Assembly (NCBI RefSeq): GCF_000277125.1
Contig: NC_016946.1
Span: 310,001-374,000 of the forward strand
DNA length: 64,000 bases
Direction of reading: 5' to 3'
Origin: Mycobacterium intracellulare ATCC 13950
Lineage (GTDB): Bacteria; Actinomycetota; Actinomycetes; Mycobacteriales; Mycobacteriaceae
Of the stretch, positions 25,993 through 35,503 are shown piece by piece. How positions within the stretch are numbered: position 1 is the first letter of the stretch; each line of letters starts with the position of its first letter. The position numbers and the translations under genes were made by a program. The notes below the pieces were generated by a model, which made no database searches, was not told the DNA's origin, and was given only the letters and a program-made list of their open reading frames with translations.

Positions 25993-27195
25993 ATGACCGT
26001 CACCAATGACACCGACGTCTACTACGACCCCTACGACGTGGGCATCAACGCCGACCCGTATCCGACCTATGCGCGGCTGCGCGATGAAGCCCCGATCTAC
26101 TACAACGAAAAGTACGACTTCTGGGCGCTGTCACGGCATTCCGACGTCGAGCGCGGATTGGCCAACTGGGAAACCTTCTCCAACAAGCGAAGCGACATCC
26201 TCGAGCTGGTCCAGTCGAAGTTCGAGATGCCCGGCGGCGTGATGATGTTCCAGGACCCCCCCGAACACACGAGGCTGCGCGGCCTGATGTCCCGCGTCTT
26301 CACGCCGCGCCGGATGGCCGCCCTCGAGGACCAGATCCGGCAGTACTGCGTTCGGTGCCTGGACCCACTCGTCGGGTCCGGGGGATTCGACATCATCGCC
26401 GAGCTGGCATCGATGATGCCGATGCGGGTGATCGGGATGCTGCTGGGAATCCCGGAATCCGAGCAGGTCTCGGTGCGCGACGCCAACGACGCCAACCTGC
26501 GCACCAAGCCCGGCGCCCCCCTGAAGGTCGCCAACGCCGACTCCATCGCCGACGGCCGGATCTACGCCGACTACGTCGAATGGCGTTCGAAGAATCCGTC
26601 CGACGACCTGATGACGACGCTGCTCAACGTCGAGTTCGACGACGACCAGGGCGTGCACCGCAAGCTGACCCGTAAAGAGGTGCTGCATTACACCCAGGTT
26701 GTCGCCGGGGCGGGTAACGAGACGACCGGCCGGCTGATCGGCTGGCTGGCCAAGGTGCTCGCGGAGCACCCGGATCAGCGCCGCGAGGTGTACCGGGACC
26801 GGTCCCTGTTGACCCGCACCGTCGACGAGACGCTGCGCTTCGAACCCACCGGCCCCCACGTCGCCCGTTGGATGGCACGGGATTTCGAGTGCTACGGCAC
26901 GACGGTGCCGGCCGGCAGCGCCATGCTGCTGCTCTTCGGCGCCGCCAACCGCGACCCCCGCCGCTACACCGATCCGGACACCTACAACATCCGACGCGAC
27001 AACATCTCGCACATCACGTTCGGCAAGGGCGTGCACTACTGCCTGGGCGCCAACCTGGCCCGCCTGGAAGGCCGCGTCGCGCTCGACGAGATCCTCAACC
27101 GTTGGCCGGAATGGGACATCGACTACGACACCGCACAATTGGCGTCGACGTCCACGGTGCGCGGCTGGGAGCGGCTGCGGGTCGTGCTGCCTTAA
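25993..27195 (+). CDS. Cytochrome P450
   Basis: A 400-residue soluble P450. The haem loop FGKGVHYCLG is at residues 343-352 (Cys350), the I-helix motif is AGAGNETTG with Asn where His or Asp is common, and the K-helix ExxR is in DETLRFEPTG. MMFQDPPEHTRLRGLMSRVF is the C-helix region. ATG 25993 follows GAGGA by five bases. It lies in the TetR module with a hydrolase, a TetR regulator and a PPOX-fold protein, suggesting one oxidative breakdown or detoxification pathway. Redox partners are not encoded here, and the subfamily was not assigned. Confidence 0.9.
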   Translation: MTVTNDTDVYYDPYDVGINADPYPTYARLRDEAPIYYNEKYDFWALSRHSDVERGLANWETFSNKRSDILELVQSKFEMPGGVMMFQDPPEHTRLRGLMSRVFTPRRMAALEDQIRQYCVRCLDPLVGSGGFDIIAELASMMPMRVIGMLLGIPESEQVSVRDANDANLRTKPGAPLKVANADSIADGRIYADYVEWRSKNPSDDLMTTLLNVEFDDDQGVHRKLTRKEVLHYTQVVAGAGNETTGRLIGWLAKVLAEHPDQRREVYRDRSLLTRTVDETLRFEPTGPHVARWMARDFECYGTTVPAGSAMLLLFGAANRDPRRYTDPDTYNIRRDNISHITFGKGVHYCLGANLARLEGRVALDEILNRWPEWDIDYDTAQLASTSTVRGWERLRVVLP

Positions 27196-27201
27196 CGGGC
27201 G

Positions 27202-27786
27202 CTAAGAGGGCAACTCGAAACGGTCGATGAGCCGGTTGACGAGGGCGACGGCTTCGTCATGGCCCGCCGTGGTGCCGAGCGCCTGTTCCAGGATCAGCAT
27301 GCGGCCGATCGCCGCGATGATGACCGCGATCCCCGCGGGCGGAAATTCGCTCCGGTCCAATCCGTGTTCGCGGACGATGAAATTCAATGCGGTGGTTTGC
27401 GTTTCGCGCCATCGCTCCGACCACGCCGCGATCTCTGCCCCGATCTCCTTGCGATGGTTGGCCAGCCCCATGAACTCCAACAGCAGCCGGGTGTCCTTCG
27501 GCTCGATGAGGGTTTGCCAGAAGGCATGCAGTGGGCGGTCGGAGGCCAGCGCCTGCTTTTGGCGCTCCAGATAGGCGGCGGCCCCGCGCCGGAAGACGTC
27601 GAGGTACAGCTCGTCCATGGTGGGGAAGTAATAGTGGACCAGCGCTGGTTTGACACCGGCCTCGTTCGCCACCCGCCGCGAGGTGGCCGCGGCGTAGCCG
27701 TCCTCGACCATGATATGGATCGTCGCGTCGATCAGCATGTCGCGAGTGGTGGAGTCGCGCGCCTTCGGCCGTCGGGGGGCGGTCAT
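27202..27786 (-). CDS. TetR-family regulator of the P450 module
   Basis: A 194-residue regulator. The N-terminal helix-turn-helix contains DMLIDATIHIMVEDGYAAAT, then RRVANEAGVKPALVHYYF at about residues 33-50. The C-terminal part is a TetR ligand-binding bundle of unknown specificity. ATG 27786 was chosen because the next upstream start (27828) would lie inside the palindrome. It is convergent with the P450 gene (7 bp apart) and divergent from the PPOX gene. The matching palindromes in its own promoter and in the P450 promoter suggest autoregulation and control of all four genes, most likely repression relieved by a ligand. Confidence 0.88.
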   Translation of the reverse strand: MTAPRRPKARDSTTRDMLIDATIHIMVEDGYAAATSRRVANEAGVKPALVHYYFPTMDELYLDVFRRGAAAYLERQKQALASDRPLHAFWQTLIEPKDTRLLLEFMGLANHRKEIGAEIAAWSERWRETQTTALNFIVREHGLDRSEFPPAGIAVIIAAIGRMLILEQALGTTAGHDEAVALVNRLIDRFELPS

Positions 27787-27817
27787 GGTGTACGTCTTTC
27801 CCGCAGGGATGCGTAGC

Positions 27818-27839
27818 CTTTTGGGCAATCGCCCAAAAG
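27818..27839. promoter_or_regulatory. TetR operator candidate 2
   Basis: CTTTTGGGC (27818-27826), four bases AATC, then GCCCAAAAG (27831-27839): perfect 9-bp arms. It sits between the divergent tetR and PPOX genes and shares its core with operator 1 at 25924-25949. Confidence 0.8.
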
Positions 27840-27900
27840 CTTAGCCCAGGGTCGTGCCGACCATGATTAGGAACTGGCGCGACGGGGCAATGGAGGTGTC

Positions 27901-28287
27901 ATGGCCCCCAGTTTCAGCGACGTCATCCGATCCAAGTACCTGCTGTTGACCACGTTCACCAAGGACGGCCGGCCCAAGCCGACCCCGGTCTGGGGGGCGC
28001 CCGACGGCGACGGCAAGCTGTTGGTGATCACCGACGACGGTTCGTGGAAAACCAAGCGGATCAACAACACGCCCAGGGTGACGATCGCCAAGAGCGCGGC
28101 GCTGGGCAAGCCCAAGAGCGACGAGGTCGAGGCCGTCGCCCGGGTACTGCCGAAGTCCGAGACGCGGCGCGTGTACAACGCCGTCCTCAAGCGGTACTGG
28201 TACCACGCGTGGTGGTTCTACGCGCACACGATCGTCCGCGGCGGCATCGACAAGGTGCACGTCGGCCTGGAGATCACACCCGCCTGA
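27901..28287 (+). CDS. PPOX-class (split-barrel) F420/flavin-dependent oxidoreductase
   Basis: A 128-residue protein of the pyridoxamine-phosphate-oxidase-like fold. It contains SKYLLLTTFTKDGRPKPTPV (about residues 12-31), GKLLVITDDGSWKTKRINN and PRVTIAKSAALGKPK, typical of probable F420-dependent enzymes abundant in mycobacteria. They reduce or isomerise diverse substrates, including xenobiotics and quinones. ATG 27901 follows GGAGG by four bases. It is divergent from tetR, with a shared palindrome, so it belongs to the same regulon as the P450 and the isochorismatase-like hydrolase. The cofactor choice cannot be proven from sequence. Confidence 0.82.
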   Translation: MAPSFSDVIRSKYLLLTTFTKDGRPKPTPVWGAPDGDGKLLVITDDGSWKTKRINNTPRVTIAKSAALGKPKSDEVEAVARVLPKSETRRVYNAVLKRYWYHAWWFYAHTIVRGGIDKVHVGLEITPA

Positions 28288-28309
28288 ACGGCCCTGAACG
28301 GCGTTGCGG

Positions 28310-29296
28310 CTATTCGCTTTCCGCGCGCATCGCCGCGAACGTGTCCGCCACCGTCTGCTGTGGATCGCGATAGTTGATGCCCAGTTCTCGTTCGCTCGGG
28401 GAATCGTCGGACGCCGGCATCTGGGTGTAGTACTGCATTCCCGCCGAGGTGAACGGGGTCTCGAAGGGCAGGAAGCGATTCGCCCGATCAAGCACCGCCC
28501 CGGCCACCCGCAGCGCGGTGTCGGGGATCGGGACCGCCACCATCGGCGTCCCGGCCACCTGGCCGAGCAGGTTCGCGAGGTCCGCGGCGGGCACCCGGTG
28601 GCCGCCCGCGGTGTAGCGCCGCGGCCCGCGCCCGGGTTCGAGCAACGCCGCGTGCAGGGCGGCCAGGTCGCGGACGTCGACGATCAGCCATGCCGCGCTG
28701 CGCCCCGGGATCGCATGCATCTGCACGGCCGCTCGCACGCCCTCGCCGGCCTCACCGAACTGGTCGCCGACCGGCGGCCCGAGCACCATCCCCGGATAGG
28801 TGATGCTGACCGGCGCGCCCGCATCCTGCAGGCCGCGGGCATAGATCTCGACCTGCGCCTTGGACGTTCCGTAGCCGTCGGCCCCACCCACCACCGGCAG
28901 GTCCGCCGTCAGCGTCTCCAGGTCCGGACGGAACAGCGCGGTGAAACTCGACACATGCACGATCGGATCCAGACCGAGCTCGACGGACTGGCCGAGCACG
29001 TTCTGGGCGCCCTGCATGTTGGTGGCGAGCATCTGCGGCGTCTGGCGCGGATCCGTGGCCACCAGGGCGGCGCTGTGCACGACGGCGTCGCATCCCTGCA
29101 ACGCGTCTCGCACCGCGACGCGGTCGGTGATGTCGGCGACGGCGAAGTCCGAGGTGTCCACACCCAGCTTCGCGACGGTGGTCTGCAGCTTCGCCGGGTT
29201 GCGGACCAGGAACCGCACCGAGTGTCCCGCGTCGAAAACGGCCTTGGCGGTCCACCCGCCGACAAAGCCCGTACCGCCCGTGATGAGGACCCGCAT
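28310..29296 (-). CDS. NAD-dependent epimerase/dehydratase family protein
   Basis: A 328-residue extended short-chain dehydrogenase. The Rossmann motif GGTGFVGG is at residues 7-14 and the active-site YGTSK is in GGADGYGTSKAQVEIYARGL. It resembles dihydroflavonol reductase-like and 3-beta-hydroxysteroid dehydrogenase-like proteins. From memory, position next to a cutinase parallels Rv3725 in M. tuberculosis. The cutinase stop lies seven bases upstream of its ATG, so the two may form one transcript with the CsbD gene. The substrate is unknown. Confidence 0.82.
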   Translation of the reverse strand: MRVLITGGTGFVGGWTAKAVFDAGHSVRFLVRNPAKLQTTVAKLGVDTSDFAVADITDRVAVRDALQGCDAVVHSAALVATDPRQTPQMLATNMQGAQNVLGQSVELGLDPIVHVSSFTALFRPDLETLTADLPVVGGADGYGTSKAQVEIYARGLQDAGAPVSITYPGMVLGPPVGDQFGEAGEGVRAAVQMHAIPGRSAAWLIVDVRDLAALHAALLEPGRGPRRYTAGGHRVPAADLANLLGQVAGTPMVAVPIPDTALRVAGAVLDRANRFLPFETPFTSAGMQYYTQMPASDDSPSERELGINYRDPQQTVADTFAAMRAESE

Positions 29297-29302
29297 GCCG
29301 GC

Positions 29303-30019
29303 CTACAGGCGGCCGGCGACGAAATCGGCGGCCTGGCTGGTCATGCCGTTTCCCGGGTAGGAGGTGTGGGCGGCCAGGCCCCCGTCGCCGCCGCTGGCAC
29401 AGACCGGATCGCCCGGCGCGCACAGTTGGATCGTCTTGGGCGCATACAGCGGCCCGATGGTGAGCGGCGGCGCGTTGTACTTCTGCAGGAACTGCCCCGT
29501 CGGCGTGCCGAACAGCGTGACGGCGGCGACGTGTTGCGCGATGGCCGGCGGCATCGGCGGCGGCACCTTGTCAGCGGGAACGCCCGGCGGCACGGTGGCC
29601 GAGGTGGTGTAGCCCGCCACCGCGGCGCCCTGCGAGTAGCCGCCGAGCACCTCGCGGGTGTTGGGGCAACTCGCCACCATGGACTCGATGTGCGAACTGG
29701 CGTCGCGGATTCCGTCGATGACGGTCCCCGGGAACGCGGGATTGTCGAAGTCGGTGCTGGCGGGGTAGTTCACCGCATACACCGTCAGCGACTTGGCGCC
29801 GATCTCCGAGCGCAGCGCGTCCACGAACGGCCGGCCGATGCCGCCGATGCCGGGCGGCTCGCCGGATCCCCGGGCGAACACCACCTCGACGTCGGGACAC
29901 GGTTCGGCCGTCGCCGAGGGCGCGCTCGCGACCGGTGAGCCGAATACGGCTGCCGCTGCCAACAAGGGCAGCGGCAGGCGGCGCATCGACCGGACGGCCA
30001 ACACATTCCGGATTGTCAT
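29303..30019 (-). CDS. cut5: Cutinase-family secreted serine esterase
   Basis: A 238-residue exported alpha/beta hydrolase with a signal peptide (MRRLPLPLLAAAAVFGSPVA, cleavage near ATA-EPC). The cutinase signature VVFARGSGEPPGIG follows, the nucleophile is in GGYSQGA, the acid in CAPGDPVC and the His in AHTSYPGNGM. Mycobacterial Culp proteins hydrolyse medium-chain esters and lipids in the envelope. Synteny suggests it matches the M. tuberculosis locus annotated as two fragments, cut5a and cut5b; here the frame is intact. The ATG overlaps the stop of the CsbD gene (TAATG). The symbol rests on synteny. Confidence 0.82.
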   Translation of the reverse strand: MTIRNVLAVRSMRRLPLPLLAAAAVFGSPVASAPSATAEPCPDVEVVFARGSGEPPGIGGIGRPFVDALRSEIGAKSLTVYAVNYPASTDFDNPAFPGTVIDGIRDASSHIESMVASCPNTREVLGGYSQGAAVAGYTTSATVPPGVPADKVPPPMPPAIAQHVAAVTLFGTPTGQFLQKYNAPPLTIGPLYAPKTIQLCAPGDPVCASGGDGGLAAHTSYPGNGMTSQAADFVAGRL

Positions 30020-30192
30020 TACTTTTTGAACGCGTCCTTCACCTTTTCGCCGGCGTCTTTCAACGCGGACTTCGCTTGATCGGCCCGCCCTTCGTCCCGG
30101 GTTTGGGCATCGCCCGTGGCTTTGCCGAGGGCTTCCTTGGCGCGGCCGCCGAGGTCCTCGATCTTATTCTTCAACTTGTCTTCGGCGCTCAT
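30019..30192 (-). CDS. CsbD-family small stress protein
   Basis: A 57-residue protein starting MSAEDKLKNKIEDLGGRAKE, rich in Lys, Glu, Asp and Ala, with the repeated pattern KEALGKATGD and KSALKDAGEKVKDAF seen in CsbD-like general stress proteins. It is expected to be helical or partly disordered. Its role is poorly defined in the family. It lies directly upstream of, and overlaps by one base, the cutinase gene. Confidence 0.85.
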   Translation of the reverse strand: MSAEDKLKNKIEDLGGRAKEALGKATGDAQTRDEGRADQAKSALKDAGEKVKDAFKK

Positions 30193-30244
30193 GGCGTGCT
30201 GGCTACCCGGGAGCAGCAGATATCGAAACACCGGCCCTGTCATC

Positions 30245-30412
30245 ATGGACGCTGTGAGCACCGCGATCGTGGTGGCAGTAGTGGCGGGCCTGATGTTGCT
30301 GGGCATCGGCATGGTGGTCAATCAGCTGCTGCGGCTGCGCCGCTATCTGAGGGAGGCGCCGCCCGATCAAATCCCCGGTGAGAATCCCGAGCCCCCGCGA
30401 CAACCCGACTGA
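30245..30412 (+). CDS. Small single-pass membrane protein
   Basis: A 55-residue protein with one membrane helix (STAIVVAVVAGLMLLGIGMV, about residues 5-24) followed by a basic patch (LLRLRRYLRE) and a Pro-rich tail. ATG 30245 or GTG 30254 may be the start. It diverges from the CsbD gene by 52 bp and precedes the serine hydrolase gene by 39 bp. No family function was recognised. Confidence 0.6.
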   Translation: MDAVSTAIVVAVVAGLMLLGIGMVVNQLLRLRRYLREAPPDQIPGENPEPPRQPD

Positions 30413-30451
30413 TAGCTTCATTCGGATGACCGCTCCAGACGTCGCGGCGCA

Positions 30452-31729
30452 GTGACACCGTCGACCCTGCTGATCACCGGCGATGGTTTGCCACGCGGTG
30501 TGTCCGGCGCCGCCGACCCGCGCTTCGCCAACGTCGTCAAGCTGTTCTCCCAGCTGTTCCCCGGCCGCCGGTTCGGCGGGGGAGCCCTGAGCGTCTATGT
30601 CGACGGCGTGTCCGTCGTGGACGTCTGGACCGGGTGGTCGGACCGGGCCGGCACCCAGCGCTGGACCGCCGACACCGGCGCGATGGTGTTCTCGGCTACC
30701 AAGGGCATCGCGTCGACCGTGATACACCGGCTCGCCGACCGCGGCCTGCTGTCCTACGACGCGCCCGTCGCGCAATACTGGCCCGAGTTCGGCGCCAACG
30801 GGAAGGCCGAGATCACGGTCCGCGACGTCTTGCGGCACCGATCCGGGTTGTCGCACCTGCGGGGCGTCACCAAAACCGAGTTGATGGACCACCTGCTGAT
30901 GGAGGAGCGGCTGGCGGCCGCGCCCGTCGATCATCTGCGCGGTGTGCAGGCCTACCACGCGCTCACCTACGGGTGGCTGTTGTCGGGTCTGGCCCGGGCG
31001 GTGACCGGTAAGGGGATGCGCGAGCTGATCCGCCAGGAGGTCGCCCGTCCGCTGGACACCGACGGGCTGCACCTGGGCCGCCCCCCGCAAGGTTCACCGA
31101 CGACGGCCGCCGAAATCCTGATACCGCAGGGGCGGCTGCGTGCCCCGGTGTTCAACTTCATCGCGCCGCGACTGGCCGGCCTGCCCTTCTCCGGGGCGCT
31201 CGGCGCGATGTACTTCCCGGGCGTCATCTCGCTGATCAAGGGAGACACCCCGTTCCTGGACGGCGAGGTCCCGGCCGCCAACGGCGTGGTGACCGGGCGG
31301 GGACTGGCCAAGATGTTCGCCGCGCTGGCCAACGACGGCCGCATCGACGGCAAGAAGTTCCTGTCCGACGAGCTGGCACGGGGGCTCGCCGGGCAGGCGC
31401 GGCGGAAGTGGCCCGACGCAAACATGGTGGTGCCCATGCCTTTTCACCTCGGGTACCACGAGTCGCCGGTTCCCGGCCTGCTCCGCGGCTTCGGCCACGT
31501 CGGGCTGGGCGGAACGCTCGGCTGGGCCGACCCCGAGACCGGCAGCTCCTTCGGCTTCGTGCACAACCGGCTGCTGACGCCGCTGCTGTTCGACATGGGA
31601 TCCTTTGCGGGCCTTGCGCGTCCGCTGCGCAACGCCATCGAGGCGGTCCGCGATCAGGAGCCGCTCGCGGTGCCGCCGCTGGGCGCGCGCTACGCCAAAC
31701 CCGCCCGGCGGCGCAGCGCGGAGCTATGA
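30452..31729 (+). CDS. Beta-lactamase-fold serine hydrolase (esterase)
   Basis: A 425-residue protein of the class C beta-lactamase/penicillin-binding-protein-like family. The nucleophile motif SxxK appears as SATKG near residue 87, the Tyr motif is in AYHALTYGWL, and the late conserved HVGLGGTLGWADPETG block fits. Such mycobacterial proteins (LipE/LipL-like) are usually lipid or ester hydrolases, not antibiotic-degrading enzymes. No signal peptide is evident. The start is GTG 30452. Its stop overlaps the convergent reductase gene (31724-31729). Confidence 0.85.
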   Translation: MTPSTLLITGDGLPRGVSGAADPRFANVVKLFSQLFPGRRFGGGALSVYVDGVSVVDVWTGWSDRAGTQRWTADTGAMVFSATKGIASTVIHRLADRGLLSYDAPVAQYWPEFGANGKAEITVRDVLRHRSGLSHLRGVTKTELMDHLLMEERLAAAPVDHLRGVQAYHALTYGWLLSGLARAVTGKGMRELIRQEVARPLDTDGLHLGRPPQGSPTTAAEILIPQGRLRAPVFNFIAPRLAGLPFSGALGAMYFPGVISLIKGDTPFLDGEVPAANGVVTGRGLAKMFAALANDGRIDGKKFLSDELARGLAGQARRKWPDANMVVPMPFHLGYHESPVPGLLRGFGHVGLGGTLGWADPETGSSFGFVHNRLLTPLLFDMGSFAGLARPLRNAIEAVRDQEPLAVPPLGARYAKPARRRSAEL

Positions 31730-32785
31730 CCCGATGTGCGCGTTGCCGCGGGGCAGCGTCAGCGGGAGGTCTGCGTAGGTGGCGATGCCGGGTGCCGCGG
31801 CGACGACGGCGGGGATCGCGTTGATGGCCGGCATCGCGGTCATGATGTGGCCGAGGTCCATGAACTCTTCGATGGTGGTGGCTTCGAAGTAGGGCGGCGG
31901 CAGGAACCCCACCTTGGTGGTCACCGTGGGCTGCCCGTCGATCTGGATGACCCAGCCGTCCTGCTCGATCTTCCAGTCCGGATCGAGCGTCTGCCCCTTG
32001 CGCCACCGCACGTTCAGGTCGATCAGGGTCTGTCCGTTGACGATTCCCTGCCAGCTGATGTACGTGCCCGCGACGTGTCCCGCGGGGATGGTCCAGGACG
32101 CCATCACGAGGTCCTCGGTGGTCTGGGCGAACTCGGCGACGCAGCGCACCTCGTCGAGCTCGACGCCGAGGGCGTCGCCCACCAGCCGGACGGCCTCGCC
32201 GAAGATCGCCGTCCCCTTCGCCGCCATCGCCGGCAGGTCCGGATGGTCGATCGGCTGGCCGAAGCCCACCGGCTTCTCTGTCTCGGGCGAGTCATAGAAC
32301 GTGGTGTCGGCGGCCTCGTTGACCGTGACCTTGTCGATCCGGTTGCACACCATCGCCGACACGATGGCCAGCAGCTCGGCGAAACCCGGGCTGACGCCGG
32401 ACCCGAAGATCGTGGAGCCGCCCTTCTGGCAGGCCTCCGCGATGCGCTCGCGGTCGTCGCCGAGGTTCCCGCCGGTGATGAACGACGCGGTGGTCACCAC
32501 GTTGACGCCCGCGGACAGGATGCGGACTAGCTCGTCGACGTCGAACCACATCGGGTTGTAGACCACGCAATCCGGCTTGAGGGCCAGGAGCTCGTCGACG
32601 TCGTTGGTGGCCGCGACGCCCACCGGCGCGATCCCGACGAGCTCACCGGCATCGCGCCCGACCTTGTCCTTCGACCAGGCGAAGCACCCGACCAATTCCA
32701 GCGTGGGGTTGGTGACGATCGACTTCAGCGAGCTCTTGCCGACGTTGCCGGTGTTCCACTGAACCACTCGATAGTTGTTTGGCAC
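31724..32785 (-). CDS. NAD(P)H-dependent dehydrogenase, dihydrodipicolinate-reductase-like
   Basis: A 353-residue Rossmann-fold protein, paralogous to the gene at 9708-10793. They share RVVQWNTGNVGKSSLK against RVIQWATGGVGKAAIQ at the N-terminus, ELVGCFAWSKDKVGRDAGE, the PDCVVYNPMW block and a common C-terminal end (IATYADLPL). The group is abundant in mycobacteria and sometimes annotated as 2,4-diaminopentanoate dehydrogenase-like. The start is GTG 32785 (VPNNYRVVQ); no ATG is in a better place. It lies downstream of lucA on the same strand with a 95-bp gap. The reaction is not known. Confidence 0.78.
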   Translation of the reverse strand: MPNNYRVVQWNTGNVGKSSLKSIVTNPTLELVGCFAWSKDKVGRDAGELVGIAPVGVAATNDVDELLALKPDCVVYNPMWFDVDELVRILSAGVNVVTTASFITGGNLGDDRERIAEACQKGGSTIFGSGVSPGFAELLAIVSAMVCNRIDKVTVNEAADTTFYDSPETEKPVGFGQPIDHPDLPAMAAKGTAIFGEAVRLVGDALGVELDEVRCVAEFAQTTEDLVMASWTIPAGHVAGTYISWQGIVNGQTLIDLNVRWRKGQTLDPDWKIEQDGWVIQIDGQPTVTTKVGFLPPPYFEATTIEEFMDLGHIMTAMPAINAIPAVVAAAPGIATYADLPLTLPRGNAHIGS

Positions 32786-32880
32786 TCGCTCAGCATAGGG
32801 AATCGCGGGGGTTCTTAGTAGGCCTAATAGGAAGATTCGGCAGCCGACGTTGCCGCGGGAGGGTCGGTCGACCGAGGCCG

Positions 32881-33684
32881 CTAGTCCTCGTCGGCGGTTT
32901 GGTCGACGGTGTCGTCGACCGCGGTGCCGGCCCGAGTGCGCCTGCGCCGCATCCGGTGCGACCCCTTGCCCGTCGGGCGGCGGTTCTGCAACTTGGTCCG
33001 CGGCTCTTCGCTCTCCTCGGTCGCGTCGGCTACCGGCGCTACCTCGGTCTCGGCGGGCTCGTCGGGGGCTGCTTCGGCTGCTGCGTCGGTGGCCGCGTCC
33101 GTCTCGTCCGGCTCGCTCGCTTCGGCCTCTGTGGCCTCGTCGGCCTCTTCGGCCTCGTCGGCTTCGCCTGCTTCGTCGGCCTCCTCGCCCTTCTTGCGGC
33201 GGAGGCCCCCCTTCTTGGCCTTCTTGGGCTTTTTCGCCTTGATCGGTTTCGGCGGCGGCGGCGGCAACTCGGCGACAAAGGAGAGATAGAAGGCAAAGAA
33301 ACCGAGCAACGCGATCGCGGCAGCCGCCCCGTAAATCCCGAACAACCACCGTCCGGCGACGTCCAGGCTCAGCCAGATCTCGCTGATCGCCGTCCCGACG
33401 ATGAGCACACCGGCCAGCACGTGGGCCACGATCGAGGCGACCCGGATGGACAGCGCCATCTGCGGGGTGCCCAATTCCGGCTTGCGGGTGCGCAGCAGGG
33501 TGAACACCACCGGCAGCGCCGCGAGCGCGACAAGCGCGCCCGTCACGATGCGCAGCGCCGTCCCCAACGAATGCGCGGTGTCACCCATCAACTCAGGCCA
33601 GCGGGGCAAGACGAAGAAGAAGTAGAGGAAGCCGGCGGCGATCGTGAATGACGCGTGCCACAGGATGGCGACCTTGCGCCCCAT
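32881..33684 (-). CDS. lucA: LucA homologue, lipid-uptake coordinator membrane protein
   Basis: A 267-residue membrane protein. The first 140 residues hold four hydrophobic helices (about residues 7-25, 39-60, 77-100 and 112-134), followed by a Pro stretch (ELPPPPPKPIKAKKPKK), a Lys/Arg block and an acidic Ala/Glu/Asp tail, ending in another basic patch. The N-terminus MGRKVAILWHASF and the helices closely match Rv3723 (LucA), which is reported to stabilise Mce1 and Mce4 transporters and so link fatty acid and cholesterol uptake. Its place next to tRNA-Ser, ffs and aspC also matches. ATG 33684 was chosen; an ATG at 33696 is possible. Confidence 0.8.
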   Translation of the reverse strand: MGRKVAILWHASFTIAAGFLYFFFVLPRWPELMGDTAHSLGTALRIVTGALVALAALPVVFTLLRTRKPELGTPQMALSIRVASIVAHVLAGVLIVGTAISEIWLSLDVAGRWLFGIYGAAAAIALLGFFAFYLSFVAELPPPPPKPIKAKKPKKAKKGGLRRKKGEEADEAGEADEAEEADEATEAEASEPDETDAATDAAAEAAPDEPAETEVAPVADATEESEEPRTKLQNRRPTGKGSHRMRRRRTRAGTAVDDTVDQTADED

Positions 33685-33773
33685 AAGCCTCCTCATGCTG
33701 GGTTGGTTCGAGCCGGCCTGAGGGGACCGACTCGACACCAAACCGCTTTGTGCGTGTCCGCGGGGCGGACCGA

Positions 33774-33862
33774 TGGCGGAGGATGCGGGATTTGAACCCG
33801 CGAGGGCTGTTAACCCAACCCGCGTTCCAGGCGAGCGCCATAGGCCACTAGGCGAATCCTCC
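33774..33862 (-). tRNA. serU: tRNA-Ser(GGA)
   Basis: The minus strand folds as a class II tRNA: acceptor arms GGAGGAT (33856-33862) and ATCCTCC (33778-33784) pair fully, the T arm contains GGTTCAAATCC, a long variable arm follows the anticodon stem, and the loop CTGGAAC has anticodon GGA at 33826-33828. CCA is encoded (33774-33776). A long variable arm with GGA anticodon identifies serine (UCC/UCU codons). Confidence 0.93.
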
Positions 33863-33930
33863 GTGGCCATGGTAACCGAGGGCCAGACCGCGTTCGCCGG
33901 TTGCTCCGGGGAAGGTACTAGACTCTCGGT

Positions 33931-34016
33931 GGACCCCGCGCGGCGTCTATCCTGTGAACTCCCCCAGGGCCGGAAGGCAGCAAGGGTCAATGGGCTCTGT
34001 CGGGTGCGCGGGGTCC
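33931..34016 (+). ncRNA. ffs: Signal recognition particle RNA (4.5S type)
   Basis: The ends GGACCCCGCG (33931-33940) and CGCGGGGTCC (34007-34016) pair to form the closing stem. The apical domain contains the hallmark GGCCGGAAGGCAGCAAGGG with the GGAA tetraloop, where Ffh binds. This is the short bacterial SRP RNA lacking an Alu domain. It lies between tRNA-Ser and aspC as in other mycobacteria. Confidence 0.93.
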
Positions 34017-34021
34017 CCTAG

Positions 34022-35446
<1,425 letters not shown>

Positions 35447-35503
35447 ACCGACGACCCTGCCGCGCCCGCATCGTCGTCGGACGACGCCGGTAGCCTGCTG
35501 ACC

